From Microvirga flavescens (lineage in GTDB: Bacteria > Pseudomonadota > Alphaproteobacteria > Rhizobiales > Beijerinckiaceae), in assembly GCF_003290125.1 (NCBI RefSeq), contig NZ_QMKH01000001.1, positions 372,001 to 436,000 on the forward strand: 64,000 nt of DNA, in the 5' to 3' direction. Below are positions 54,296 to 63,220 of this stretch, one piece after another. Numbering within the stretch: position 1 is the first letter of the stretch; each line of letters opens with the position of its first letter. The notes under the pieces were generated by a model that was not told where the DNA came from, did not search any database, and was given only the letters and a program-made list of their open reading frames with translations. The translations under genes and the position numbers were made by a program.

Positions 54296-55033
54296 ATGGC
54301 GACCATTACCGACGACGATGGCGATCACATCCTGATCGGCACCGACACCCTCGATTTCCTTGAGGCGTTGATCGGAGATTACAAGTTCGATGGCGGCGCG
54401 GGCAGCGACACCCTATTCTTTTCCGAACCTCTGAGCATCAGGATCGATCTCAATCAGACTGGTCCCCAGTATGTCGGCTTCGGGACGTATGAGATCTCGT
54501 CGATCGAGAACATTTTCACCGATGCCGGCAACGACTACCTGAAAGGCAATTCCGCCGCCAACGCCCTGTATGCCGGCGCGGGCAACGACACGGTCTATGG
54601 CGGCGGCGGGAGCGACGTGATTCTCGGCGAGGCCGGCAAGGATCGGCTTTACGGCGATGCCGGAAACGACATTCTTTCCGGCGGGGCAGGTAACGACACT
54701 CTCACTGGCGGCAGGGGGAAAGACCTCTTTCTGTTCTCCGGAGCCCGCGCCAGCAAGACCAATGTCGACAAGATCACAGACTTCTCCGTGCGGGATGACG
54801 CGATGCTTCTCGACAGGGCGTTCTTCACCAAGCTCGGCAAGAAAGGCGTCCTCCCCGAGGAAGCCTTCTACACCGGCACCGCGGCGCACGATGCGAGCGA
54901 CCGGGTCATCTACAACCCCGATACCGGGGCTCTCTATTACGACCGGGACGGCACCGGAGGCGCAGCGGCTGTTCTCTTCGCCAGGATCAAGCCGGGCCTT
55001 GCCTTGACACACAAGGACTTCTTCACCGTCTGA
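54296..55033 (+). CDS. RTX calcium-binding secreted protein
   Basis: A 245-residue protein with an N-terminal stretch (DDDGDHILIGTDTLDFLEAL, then a beta segment), RTX nonapeptides at about 85-145 ([35 protein letters not shown]) and the shared RTX C-terminal domain with PDTGALYYDRDGTG and a final DFFTV. No signal peptide. It stands alone, far from an exporter; the type I system at 39-43 kb is a candidate. ATG 54296 follows GCGAGG. Confidence 0.83.
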   Translation: MATITDDDGDHILIGTDTLDFLEALIGDYKFDGGAGSDTLFFSEPLSIRIDLNQTGPQYVGFGTYEISSIENIFTDAGNDYLKGNSAANALYAGAGNDTVYGGGGSDVILGEAGKDRLYGDAGNDILSGGAGNDTLTGGRGKDLFLFSGARASKTNVDKITDFSVRDDAMLLDRAFFTKLGKKGVLPEEAFYTGTAAHDASDRVIYNPDTGALYYDRDGTGGAAAVLFARIKPGLALTHKDFFTV

Positions 55034-55188
55034 TCAGAAAATCCCCTGGAGACGAGCCCGTTCACAGCGGGCCGCCCCTCTGTTCGAGGCGCGAAAATTC
55101 GTCGCAGAATCGGGCTTGTTTTCCCCCTTCGCGAAGCACGTCGAAGATGGTGAAGAGTTCTTAACCATCCCGGTATAGGCTTCGCCTC

Positions 55189-55845
55189 ATGATTCGCTCA
55201 TCTCTCCAGCGCGGCTTCGCCGCAAGCATCATTTCCGCTGCTTTCGTCATCGGCTCTGGGGCTGCTCTGGCCCAGCCGGCCACGAAGGCGAAACCCACGC
55301 CCGCCAAAACGGCTCCGGCCAAGACGACCCCGGCCAAGGGGACGGCGGCGGCCAAGCCTGCGGCGCAGAAGCCCGCCGCTTCGGCGGCGCCGGCGTCCGG
55401 CCCCGGCGGCGCGACGCTCCTCGCCTCCTTCGGCGATTGGGGCGTCTATATCGCCAATACGGGCAAATCGAAGATCTGCTACGCGCTTAGCCAACCGAAA
55501 GAGCGGCTACCGAAGAACCTGAACCGCGACCCGGCTTACATGTTCGTGTCGATTCGCCCGGCGGAAAACGTGAAGAACGAGGTCGCCTTCGTCCTCGGCT
55601 ACGGCGCGAAGGACACCGCGAAGGCGGAAGCTACCATCGGCGCGGCGAATTACGTCCTTCTCACCCAGGGCGCCAACGCCTGGCTGAAGAACCCCGCCGA
55701 GGAAGGCCAGGCCATCGCCACGATGGGCAAGGGCCAGGCGGTTCTGGTGAAGGGCCAATCGGCACGCGGCAACCAGCTCTCCGACCGCTATTCCCTCTCC
55801 GGCTTCGGACAGGCCCTGGACCGCGCCCGCAAAGAGTGCCCCTGA
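55189..55845 (+). CDS. Invasion-associated locus B (IalB) family protein
   Basis: A 218-residue secreted protein. A signal peptide ends at about residue 28 (ALAQ), then a Lys/Pro/Ala-rich linker of repeated AKTTPAKG-type units covers 30-70. The IalB domain has FGDWGVYIANTGKSKICYALSQP and MFVSIRPAENVKNEVAFVLGYG. First seen in Bartonella, where ialB affects erythrocyte invasion; in free-living relatives it is an envelope protein of unknown role. It precedes rlmN, a usual neighbour. Confidence 0.88.
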   Translation: MIRSSLQRGFAASIISAAFVIGSGAALAQPATKAKPTPAKTAPAKTTPAKGTAAAKPAAQKPAASAAPASGPGGATLLASFGDWGVYIANTGKSKICYALSQPKERLPKNLNRDPAYMFVSIRPAENVKNEVAFVLGYGAKDTAKAEATIGAANYVLLTQGANAWLKNPAEEGQAIATMGKGQAVLVKGQSARGNQLSDRYSLSGFGQALDRARKECP

Positions 55846-55876
55846 TCCTACGGCCGCCAGGTTTTTAAGAATCATC

Positions 55877-55906
55877 ATGCCCGGGCTTGCCCGGGCATCG
55901 GCATTT
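55877..55906 (+). terminator. Hairpin terminator after the IalB gene
   Basis: ATGCCCGGG (55877-55885) and CCCGGGCAT (55890-55898) form a 9-bp stem with a 4-base loop, followed by CGGCATTTTC. The T run is short, so strength is uncertain. Confidence 0.65.
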
Positions 55907-56047
55907 TCAGCGCGGTGTTTTCAGGACTCGCCGATAAACGCGGCCATAGAAGCACAGCCATGAGGAAGCTGGCAAAACCCCTCACTTTTCCGACGCAATC
56001 GTGTTATAGGGGCCCCTTCGTCCCCTGAAACGAGAACGAGATTTCCC

Positions 56048-57364
56048 ATGGCGAGCGCGCTCGACATCGCCAAGCATAACCCCAACGCGGCCACCGTCGC
56101 CGTGACCGAGGCCGCGCGCGCGGCCGGCCGCGAGGCGTTTTCCATCGAGAAGAAGGCGGAGATGACCGCCTCGGCCTCGGCCCAGCTCTCCCTCGTCGGC
56201 CTCACTCGCACGGAGCTTGCCGACAAGCTCGGCCAGATCGGCGTGCCGGAGCGCGAGCAGAAGATGCGCGTGGCGCAGCTTTGGCACTGGATCTACTTCC
56301 GCGGCGCGACCTCGTTCGACGAGATGACGAACGTCGGCAAGGCCCTGCGCGCCTCGCTCAAAGAGGCCTTCACCCTCGCGCGGCCCGAGGTCGTTTCCGA
56401 GCAGGTCTCGAAGGACGGCACCCGCAAGTGGCTGATCCGCATGCCCTCCACCGGCCCCCTCGACAAGGGCGCGGAGATCGAGTGCGTCTACATTCCGGAA
56501 ACCGATCGCGGCACGCTGTGCGTGTCGAGCCAGGTCGGCTGCACCCTCACCTGCTCCTTCTGCCACACGGGCACCCAGCGCCTCGTGCGCAACCTGACCT
56601 CGGCGGAAATCGTGGCGCAGCTCGTCGTCGCGCGCGACCGCCTCGGCGACTGGCCGGACGCAACCCCGCCCGAAGGCGCTTTCGTCCCCAATGACGGCAG
56701 CCGCTTCGTGTCGAACATCGTGTTCATGGGCATGGGCGAGCCGCTCTACAACATCGACAACGTCATCGCCGCCATCGACGTGATGTCGGACGGCGAAGGC
56801 CTCACGCTCTCGCGCCGCCGCATCACCGTCTCCACCTCCGGCGTCGTGCCGCAGATGGAGCGTTTGGGCGCTGAAGCCAACACCATGCTCGCGATCTCGC
56901 TGCACGCCGTGCGCGATGAGCTGCGCGATGAGTTGGTGCCGATCAACCGCAAATACGACATCAAGCAGTTGCTCGATGCGTGCCGCGCCTATCCCGGCCT
57001 TTCGAACGCGCGCCGCATCACGTTCGAATACGTGATGCTCAAGGGCGTGAACGATTCGGATGCCGATGCGCGCAAGCTCGTCCAGCTGCTCAAGGGCATT
57101 CCGGCGAAGATCAACCTGATCCCGTTCAACCCCTGGCCCGGCTCGAAATACGAATGCTCGGACTGGGAGCAGATCGAGCGCTTCTCCGAGATCGTCTATC
57201 GCGCCGGCTACGCCTCCCCCGTGCGCACCCCGCGCGGCCGCGACATCCTCGCCGCCTGCGGTCAGCTCAAGAGCGAGACGGAAAAGCTGCGCGCCCGCGC
57301 CCGCATGATGGCCGAGCAAGGCATCGGGGCGGAAGGCGTCTATGCGGTGGGGAACGGGGAGTAA
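56048..57364 (+). CDS. rlmN: Dual-specificity 23S rRNA A2503 / tRNA A37 methyltransferase RlmN
   Basis: A 438-residue radical-SAM methyltransferase making 2-methyladenosine. The cluster motif is [14 protein letters not shown] (CxxxCxxC), preceded by [21 protein letters not shown] and [21 protein letters not shown] are conserved, and the catalytic C-terminal cysteine is in DILAACGQL. It has about 45 extra N-terminal residues relative to E. coli, usual in alphaproteobacteria. Terminator-like hairpin follows. Confidence 0.96.
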   Translation: MASALDIAKHNPNAATVAVTEAARAAGREAFSIEKKAEMTASASAQLSLVGLTRTELADKLGQIGVPEREQKMRVAQLWHWIYFRGATSFDEMTNVGKALRASLKEAFTLARPEVVSEQVSKDGTRKWLIRMPSTGPLDKGAEIECVYIPETDRGTLCVSSQVGCTLTCSFCHTGTQRLVRNLTSAEIVAQLVVARDRLGDWPDATPPEGAFVPNDGSRFVSNIVFMGMGEPLYNIDNVIAAIDVMSDGEGLTLSRRRITVSTSGVVPQMERLGAEANTMLAISLHAVRDELRDELVPINRKYDIKQLLDACRAYPGLSNARRITFEYVMLKGVNDSDADARKLVQLLKGIPAKINLIPFNPWPGSKYECSDWEQIERFSEIVYRAGYASPVRTPRGRDILAACGQLKSETEKLRARARMMAEQGIGAEGVYAVGNGE

Positions 57365-57372
57365 GTCCCCCT

Positions 57373-57407
57373 CAGAAAGAAGTTTAGTTCTTTCTGTTCT
57401 TGTTTGA
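57373..57407 (+). terminator. Hairpin terminator after rlmN
   Basis: CAGAAAGAA (57373-57381) pairs with TTCTTTCTG (57388-57396) with a 6-base loop, followed by TTCTTGTTTG. The stem is AT-rich for this genome. Confidence 0.6.
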
Positions 57408-57450
57408 ATAATATAACGCTCCAGTAAGGTCATTCGCCGGGGCGTTTTCC

Positions 57451-57882
57451 ATGATCCGTCAGATTGGGGCCTTGCTTCTCATAGCGATAGCGGCCCCTTA
57501 CCTAGGTACGATGTGTCTGATGGTCTTCGGACCATGGCCAACTTGGGTTTTCGGGTCTCGAGACGTTCTGGGAGCACTGTCTCTCGGTACGCTCTGTCTA
57601 ATTGTTTTTGGAATACCGCTTCTGCTGGTTTCAACCTGTATAGCCTTCATCCTCAAAGCCCGCGGGTTTACGCGCTGGCCTTATTTTGTCGGGAGCGGAG
57701 CGTGCATAGGATTGGGCTCGGTCATCTTTGGAAAGCCTGGGCTATACTTCAACTCCTCAGACCATCAGCAAGTCACGTTAATCGCAGTTTGCATTGGCGG
57801 CATCTGCGGCTTGATCTATTGGCTGATTGCTGTCCGGAGGCCATCAAACGTCCTGAACCAACCTGAGGCGCATTCCCGATGA
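57451..57882 (+). CDS. Four-span membrane protein, paralogue 1
   Basis: A 143-residue protein with four predicted spans. It shares IAAPYLGT near the start, SLGTLCLIVFGIPLLL in the second span and GGICGLIYWLIA at the end with the genes at 57879 and 59412. Function unknown. GC content (about 43-53% in sampled lines) is far below the neighbours, suggesting acquisition or relaxed selection. It overlaps the next paralogue by four bases. Confidence 0.75.
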   Translation: MIRQIGALLLIAIAAPYLGTMCLMVFGPWPTWVFGSRDVLGALSLGTLCLIVFGIPLLLVSTCIAFILKARGFTRWPYFVGSGACIGLGSVIFGKPGLYFNSSDHQQVTLIAVCIGGICGLIYWLIAVRRPSNVLNQPEAHSR

Positions 57883-58307
57883 AGCGCCAGGTTCTCGGCG
57901 TCCTGGCCGCGACCATCGCCGCTCCCTACCTCTTCAGTTTCTTATGGATCCTCTTCGGCTTCATTGCCGGCGACAGACCCATCATGAAAGAGCCTCTCGA
58001 CCTGATCAAAGCCATCCCCATGGGAACCATGGCTCTCATCGTCTTCGGGATTCCGCTGCTAATCCTCGCAAGTCTCTGCGCAACGGCGGTGAATGCCATC
58101 GAGCGCCCGACCTGGCGCGGGCCCATGCTGGGCGGGACCATCTTCGGCCTCGGCTTCATATTCGCCCTTTCCATGGGAGCCGTCGCCTATAACAAGGAGC
58201 TCATCGCCCTTCAGCTGTCCGGAACCTGCTCAGGCGCCATCTGCGGCTGGATCTATTGGCGCATCGCCATGCATAGGCATTCACCCAGCGAAACGACGCT
58301 TGCTTGA
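57879..58307 (+). CDS. Four-span membrane protein, paralogue 2
   Basis: A 142-residue homologue of its neighbour: MKRQVLGVLAATIAAPYL, then PMGTMALIVFGIPLLI and GAICGWIYWRIA. The ATG overlaps the stop of paralogue 1 (ATGA), so they are coupled. Its GC is closer to the genome average. Function unknown. Confidence 0.78.
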   Translation: MKRQVLGVLAATIAAPYLFSFLWILFGFIAGDRPIMKEPLDLIKAIPMGTMALIVFGIPLLILASLCATAVNAIERPTWRGPMLGGTIFGLGFIFALSMGAVAYNKELIALQLSGTCSGAICGWIYWRIAMHRHSPSETTLA

Positions 58308-58406
58308 GGCGCGCTCTGTTCTCCTGGTCGGACGATTGTCACGCCAATTCGCGTCATGTAACAGGGTTACCAAATATTGTTTGTTTCGGCCTGAGGGATA
58401 CAAGCC

Positions 58407-59324
58407 ATGATCCGCACTTTTCTCATTGTCGCTTTCCTGAGCGCATCGGCTCTGGCCCATGCCCAGTCCCCAGGCACCGCGCAGCAACAGGCGGATCAGG
58501 CCGCGATTGAGGCCGTGACCTCTAAAATGAACGCTTATGTGGCGCTCATGAACCGGACGTTGCGGGCGAGCGAATCCATCGAGCGCTACAAGAGCTGGGT
58601 CGATATGGACAAGGGCCCCGTCAACAAGAACCGGGCCTTCGGCGTCTATCAGCTCTACGATGTCACGAAGCTGATCGGCGACGCATCGAAAGCCCTGAAC
58701 GTGGAGCCAAAACTCGCCACGCTGGATGCCAGCATGAAGGCCTACATCGAGGCCTATTCGCAGCTTGCGCCCATCATCGACGAAGCCAACACATATTACG
58801 AGCGCAAGGATTATCTCGACGACAATCTGGTGCGCGGAAAGCAGATCCACACGCGACTCGTGCCGGCGGCCAATGCGTTTCTGGCAGCCCGCGAGAAAGT
58901 GGAGCAAGATTTTCAAGCCGAGCAGACGAATCTCGCTCAAAGGGAGCTTGCAGCCATCGAGCGGCACGAGGGCAGGAAAGCCAATTGGCATCGCGTCAAC
59001 CTGATGCTCGTTGCCCAGCGCATCGCCGACCGCATGCCGAGCAATGAGGCTCCCGTCGTCGACGTCGCAGCCTTCGAGGCGGATGTGAATCTCCTCGTCA
59101 ACGCTTCCAAGGATTTCGACGACTACAGGAAATCCGATCCTGAGGCCCTCAAGAGCCTTCAGGGCCCAGTGCAGTCCTTCCTGGCAGCGGCCCGCACGTT
59201 CCGCGACACGATCAAACCCGTGAAAGGCGATATCCGTCGCGCCGGGGGCGGAGGACAGCAGCTTCAAGCCGTAGTCAATGCCTATAATGCGTTGGTCGGA
59301 ACCGCCAACAATCTGGCCAACTGA
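58407..59324 (+). CDS. DUF3829 family secreted protein
   Basis: A 305-residue exported protein with a signal peptide (residues 1-20, cut near AHAQ) and a helical DUF3829-like body: MNAYVALMNRTLRASESIERY, YVERKDYLDD-like repeats of charged helices and a final LQAVVNAYNALVGTANNL. Some DUF3829 members are lipoproteins; no lipobox Cys is seen here. It sits within the four-span paralogue array. GAGGGAT precedes ATG 58407. Confidence 0.8.
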   Translation: MIRTFLIVAFLSASALAHAQSPGTAQQQADQAAIEAVTSKMNAYVALMNRTLRASESIERYKSWVDMDKGPVNKNRAFGVYQLYDVTKLIGDASKALNVEPKLATLDASMKAYIEAYSQLAPIIDEANTYYERKDYLDDNLVRGKQIHTRLVPAANAFLAAREKVEQDFQAEQTNLAQRELAAIERHEGRKANWHRVNLMLVAQRIADRMPSNEAPVVDVAAFEADVNLLVNASKDFDDYRKSDPEALKSLQGPVQSFLAAARTFRDTIKPVKGDIRRAGGGGQQLQAVVNAYNALVGTANNLAN

Positions 59325-59411
59325 TGGAGCGCTTTGGCCGGTATGGCCCGCGGCCAAGTCCAAGGGGCAAGCACACTGTTTCGACAGACGGTCTAAGGTA
59401 GAAAGACAGAA

Positions 59412-59840
59412 ATGAAACGCCAGATCACCGGCATCATCGCGGCATCTGCGGCAGCACCTTACTTAGGAACGCTCTCCCTCCTGATCCACGGCGTGTTCGA
59501 CTCTTCGCATTCCCCACATTCATTGCACGCGGAAGACTTCATCGAGAGTTTCGTCTTGGTGCTGTCTTTCGGCACTCTCGGCCTATTGATCTATGGGTTG
59601 CCTCTTCTCCTCGCGTTTTCCATCGCTGCCTTGATCTTGGATGTCCTCAAGGCAGAAAAGCCCTCTCTCCCCATCTGCCTGGGCTCGCTCATAGGCTTGT
59701 GCTTTGGGGCCTTTCTCATGGCGTCCAGTATTCAGGATGAGTGGCCACTCCTCCTGGTCTGCCTTGTTTCGGGCACCATCTGCGGCGGGATCTATTGGCT
59801 CATCGCCTATGGTGGCTCACCCAAGGCACCTGTGACATAA
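59412..59840 (+). CDS. Four-span membrane protein, paralogue 3
   Basis: A 142-residue protein that matches paralogue 2 at the start (MKRQITGIIAASAAAPYLGT) and paralogue 1 at the end (GTICGGIYWLIA), with SFGTLGLLIYGLPLLL between. Four predicted spans, function unknown. It is separated from paralogues 1 and 2 by the DUF3829 gene. Confidence 0.78.
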   Translation: MKRQITGIIAASAAAPYLGTLSLLIHGVFDSSHSPHSLHAEDFIESFVLVLSFGTLGLLIYGLPLLLAFSIAALILDVLKAEKPSLPICLGSLIGLCFGAFLMASSIQDEWPLLLVCLVSGTICGGIYWLIAYGGSPKAPVT

Positions 59841-59847
59841 CGGGCGC

Positions 59848-60309
59848 ATGATCCGCTGGCTGCTTCTCATCCCCTTCGCGCTTCTCGCCGCCATCGGCGC
59901 GAGCGGGTTCTTTCTGTTCATCGCCTGCCTTGTCGATCCGACGATGGCGGAGTTGACCGGCAACACCGTGTTCGTCGGATTCTGGTCGTTGATGAACGAC
60001 ATCTTTTCAGCGGACGATCCGGAGCCGATCATCCGGCAGGCCTTCGCGATCGCGGGGCGGCTTGTCTTCACACTGCTGGTTTTTCCGCCGCTCCTCGTCG
60101 CCATCGTCAGCGAAGTGGTGAAGGCGCGAAGCGTGTTCTGGCATGCGGGCGCGACGGCCCTTCTTACGGCGGCGGTGCCGTTCATCCTGCGCGGCTCGGC
60201 GCGGAGCGCGACGCCCGCCGAGCTGCATGTGAGCGCCGTTCTCGCTCTCACCGGCGCGGTGGCGGGCTTCGTCTATTGGCTGATCGCGGGACGCGAGCGG
60301 AGAGCGTGA
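59848..60309 (+). CDS. Four-span membrane protein, distant paralogue 4
   Basis: A 153-residue protein with four predicted spans. It ends in GAVAGFVYWLIAGRERR, matching the IYWLIA ending of the three preceding paralogues, but the rest has diverged. Starts seven bases after paralogue 3. Function unknown. Confidence 0.72.
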   Translation: MIRWLLLIPFALLAAIGASGFFLFIACLVDPTMAELTGNTVFVGFWSLMNDIFSADDPEPIIRQAFAIAGRLVFTLLVFPPLLVAIVSEVVKARSVFWHAGATALLTAAVPFILRGSARSATPAELHVSAVLALTGAVAGFVYWLIAGRERRA

Positions 60310-60324
60310 TGCGAAGGGACCCCG

Positions 60325-60366
60325 CCTCATCCTGAGGAGGTGCGAGGCACCATCTCGAAGGATGAT
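60325..60366. repeat. TCATCCTGAGGAG / CTCGAAGGATG repeat, partial copy
   Basis: CCTCATCCTGAGGAGGTGCG and CCATCTCGAAGGATGAT form a shorter copy of the element at 19418-19530, here between convergent genes. Confidence 0.7.
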
Positions 60367-60378
60367 CCGGCGTGCCGT

Positions 60379-61020
60379 CTACCGCGCCGTCGCCGCCAGA
60401 ATCTTCACGGCAAAGGCCGAGAAGAGGCCCGCGAAGGAATAATCGATAGCGCGCATCACCTTCGGGCGACGGCGCAACAGCGCGATCACCTTGTCCGCAC
60501 CCAAAATCATTACCGCCGCCATCGGCGCGGTGAGCGCGATGAAGTAGAGCCCGAGGAAGACGAGCTTTTCCGAGGCGTTGGGATCGCCCGCCTGCACGAA
60601 TTGCGGCAGGAAGGTCACGAAGAACAGCACGACCTTGGGATTCGTCAGGTTGATGCCGACGCCGATGAGGAAGGTTTTCCAGATCGAGACCTCGGTCTTG
60701 CTCTCGTCTTTCAGGTTGAGGGCCGAGCCGTGCCGCACCGCATCGAACGCGAGCCACAGCAGATAGAGCGCGCCGACGATCTTCAGCACCATGAACGCCG
60801 TGACCGAAGCGGCCAGAAGCGCCGACAGGCCGAGCGCGGCGAGAAGCGTATGCACGCAGCAGCCCGCCATCGCGCCAAGCATGGAGGCCATGCCCGCCTT
60901 GCGCCCACCCGCCATCGTCTTGGCGAGAAAGAGGCTCATATCCGGCCCCGGCGTGATGAACAAAACCGTGCAGGCGAGCGAATAGGTCAGAAGCGTCGTG
61001 AGATCGGGCAGGAAGGTCAT
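60379..61020 (-). CDS. LysE family translocator
   Basis: A 213-residue, six-span exporter of the LysE/RhtB family. Typical segments are LFITPGPDMSLFLAKTMAGGRKAG near the first span and INLTNPKVVLFFVTFLPQFV in the centre. Members export amino acids or their derivatives; the substrate here is unknown. ATG 61020 agrees with the family start. Confidence 0.9.
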   Translation of the reverse strand: MTFLPDLTTLLTYSLACTVLFITPGPDMSLFLAKTMAGGRKAGMASMLGAMAGCCVHTLLAALGLSALLAASVTAFMVLKIVGALYLLWLAFDAVRHGSALNLKDESKTEVSIWKTFLIGVGINLTNPKVVLFFVTFLPQFVQAGDPNASEKLVFLGLYFIALTAPMAAVMILGADKVIALLRRRPKVMRAIDYSFAGLFSAFAVKILAATAR

Positions 61021-61148
61021 GATTCATTCCGAGAGAAGCAAGCATTGCTTCCGTTGCAGGCATTCTACCCGATTTGCCGCTTGGCGAAATGGGATCGTTG
61101 CCCCATCTCTTGAGCGGCGCAATGCCACAGCAATGCGATGAGAGGACG

Positions 61149-61757
61149 ATGACGATGCCGGAATTCTTTCCCCGACGATTGATTGCATCTCTCTTCGGGC
61201 TGGCGCTCGCCCTCACGCTGTCCGCATGCGGCATCAACAATGTGCCGACCTTCGAGGAGCATGCCAAATCCGCCTGGAGCGAGGTGCAGAACCAGTATCA
61301 GCGCCGCAGCGACCTCATTCCCAACCTCGTCGAAACCGTAAAGGGCTTCGCCCAGCAGGAGCGCGAGGTGCTGACCCAGGTCACGGAGGCCCGAGCCAAG
61401 GCGAGCCAGATCAGGGTCGATGCCTCCACCGTCACCGACCCGGAGAAGTTCAAGCAGTTTCAGGACGCGCAGAACCAGCTCTCCGGGGCCCTGAGCCGGC
61501 TGCTCGTGACCGTGGAGCGCTATCCGGACCTGAAGTCGAACGCCAACTTCCTCGCCCTGCAATCGCAGCTCGAGGGCACCGAGAACCGCATCGCGGTGGC
61601 GCGGCGCGACTACATCGAGGCGGTGAGGGTCTATAACACCGAGTTGCGGACCATTCCGGGACGCTGGATCGCCGCGATCCTCTATCCCAGCGCGAAGCCG
61701 ATGGAGACCTTCGCCGCAACGCCCGGTGCTGCGCAGCCGCCGCAGGTGAAGTTCTGA
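61149..61757 (+). CDS. lemA: LemA family lipoprotein
   Basis: A 202-residue LemA protein: an N-terminal lipoprotein signal with lipobox LSAC (Cys about residue 26), then VPTFEEHAKSAWSEVQNQYQRR, RSDLIPNLVETVKGF and the coiled core ENRIAVARRDYIEAVRVYNTE. LemA proteins are anchored helical proteins, and a LemA-TPM-TPM order like this is common. Either ATG 61149 or 61155 may start it; both follow GAGAGGACG. Confidence 0.9.
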   Translation: MTMPEFFPRRLIASLFGLALALTLSACGINNVPTFEEHAKSAWSEVQNQYQRRSDLIPNLVETVKGFAQQEREVLTQVTEARAKASQIRVDASTVTDPEKFKQFQDAQNQLSGALSRLLVTVERYPDLKSNANFLALQSQLEGTENRIAVARRDYIEAVRVYNTELRTIPGRWIAAILYPSAKPMETFAATPGAAQPPQVKF

Positions 61758-61768
61758 GAGATGGCGGC

Positions 61769-62575
61769 ATGAGGCACAGCCCGGTTTCTCTCCCCCTTGC
61801 GGGGAGGGTCAAGGTGGGAGTGTTGGCTCTCTGCCTTTTTCTCCTCTTCCTTCCCCTCGCCGCCATCGCCCAGGCTTTTCCGCCCCTCACGGGGCGCGTG
61901 GTCGATGCCGCCAATCTCCTCACACCCGACCAGCGCGCCGCCATTGCCGCAAAACTGAAAGCCCACGAGGACAAGACGAGCGACCAGCTCGTTGTCGCGA
62001 CCGTGCCTTCCCTCGAAGGCTACGAGATCGAGGATTACGCGAACCGCCTGTTCCGCGCCTGGCAGCTCGGCCAGAAGAAAAACAACAACGGCGTTCTCCT
62101 CATCGTCGCGCCGAAGGAACGCAAGGTGCGCATCGAGGTCGGCTATGGCCTTGAAGGCGCGCTGACCGATGCGCTTTCCAAGGTCATCATCTCCACCGCC
62201 ATCGCGCCGCGATTCCAGAAGGGCGATTTTTCCGGCGGCATCGATGCGGGGGCCGATGCAATCCTCTCGATCCTCACCGGGGATGCGGAGGAATGGCAGC
62301 GGCGGGCGCAGGTGCGCAGCGACGACACGAGCGACATCGAATCCATCGTGCCGTTCATCGTGTTCGTGATCCTGATGATCATCGTCATCCGCGCCATCAA
62401 CCCCGGCGGCGGTCGCGGCATCCGGCGCGGGCGCGCGGGGCCGTGGATCATTCCGACCGGAGGCGGATGGTCCGGTGGTGGATGGTCTGGCGGTGGCTGG
62501 TCGGGCGGCGGCGGCGGAGGGTTTTCCGGAGGGGGCGGCTCGTCCGGTGGCGGCGGCGCGTCAGGGAGCTGGTAG
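61769..62575 (+). CDS. TPM domain protein with Gly-rich C-terminus
   Basis: A 268-residue protein: signal peptide (to about residue 36, AIAQA), TPM domain (LTGRVVDAANLLTPDQRAAI to GYGLEGALTDALSKVI), one membrane span (IVPFIVFVILMIIVIRAI) and a Gly/Ser/Trp-rich tail of GGGWSGG repeats. TPM proteins of this kind (YgcG-like) are envelope proteins linked to LemA. The first 20 codons overlap an intergenic-type repeat word, CTCCCCCTTGCGGGGAGGGTC; GTG 61814, five bases after GGGGAGGG, is an alternative start. Confidence 0.85.
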   Translation: MRHSPVSLPLAGRVKVGVLALCLFLLFLPLAAIAQAFPPLTGRVVDAANLLTPDQRAAIAAKLKAHEDKTSDQLVVATVPSLEGYEIEDYANRLFRAWQLGQKKNNNGVLLIVAPKERKVRIEVGYGLEGALTDALSKVIISTAIAPRFQKGDFSGGIDAGADAILSILTGDAEEWQRRAQVRSDDTSDIESIVPFIVFVILMIIVIRAINPGGGRGIRRGRAGPWIIPTGGGWSGGGWSGGGWSGGGGGGFSGGGGSSGGGGASGSW

Positions 62576-62577
62576 GG

Positions 62578-63186
62578 ATGATCTCGGCACAGGAGCAGGA
62601 CAACCTCGCGCAGCTCGTCCACGACCTCGAGGCGCATACCGCCGGCGAGATCGTCATCGTCATCACTGATCGGGCGGCGGGATACCGCGCGATTCCACTG
62701 ATCTGGGCTTTGCTATTGGCCCTTGTCACGCCCTGGCCGCTGATCTGGCTTACAGGTCTCAGCGCCTCGCGCATCTTTCTGATTCAGCTTGGCGTCGCCA
62801 TTCTCACGAGCGCCGTTCTCTCGCTTGCCGGTTTGCGGCTCGCGCTGGTGCCGCGCGCGGTCAAGCACGCCCGCGCCCATGAAGCCGCGCATCGGGAGTT
62901 CAAGAGCCGGGGGCTGATGCACACGCGCGAGCGCACGGGCGTCCTGATCTATGTCTCCGCCGCCGAGCATTTCGCGGAAATCATCGCGGATATCGGCATT
63001 GCCGCGCGCATCGATCAGAATGTCTGGAACGACATCGTCCACGATCTCGTCACCGCCATCGGCGCGGGGCATGTAGCCGAAGGGCTCGCCCGCGCCGCGC
63101 GACGCGTCGGCGCCATTCTCGCCGAACACGCGCCGCCGCGCATCGACGAGACGAATGAGTTGCCGAACAGGGTGATCGTGATCTGA
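62578..63186 (+). CDS. TPM domain protein, membrane-bound
   Basis: A 202-residue protein. A partial TPM domain (ISAQEQDNLAQLVHDLEAHTAGEIVIVI) precedes two spans (about 45-65 and 70-95), followed by the second TPM part with RTGVLIYVSAAEHFAEIIADIGI. It lies two bases after the first TPM gene, so LemA-TPM-TPM forms an operon. Exact function unknown. ATG 62578 follows AGGGAG. Confidence 0.82.
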   Translation: MISAQEQDNLAQLVHDLEAHTAGEIVIVITDRAAGYRAIPLIWALLLALVTPWPLIWLTGLSASRIFLIQLGVAILTSAVLSLAGLRLALVPRAVKHARAHEAAHREFKSRGLMHTRERTGVLIYVSAAEHFAEIIADIGIAARIDQNVWNDIVHDLVTAIGAGHVAEGLARAARRVGAILAEHAPPRIDETNELPNRVIVI

Positions 63187-63220
63187 AGATCCGCGCTCGC
63201 GGATCGAAGGCTCTCAGCTG

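Noticed and set aside
55982-57433. A 483-codon open frame antisense to rlmN
   Set aside because: Shadow frame of a well-conserved gene; no domain and no neighbour support.
63188-63205. A GATCCGCG / CGCGGATC hairpin between the TPM and DUF1223 genes
   Set aside because: The loop is only two bases and no T run follows on either strand, so I do not call it a terminator.
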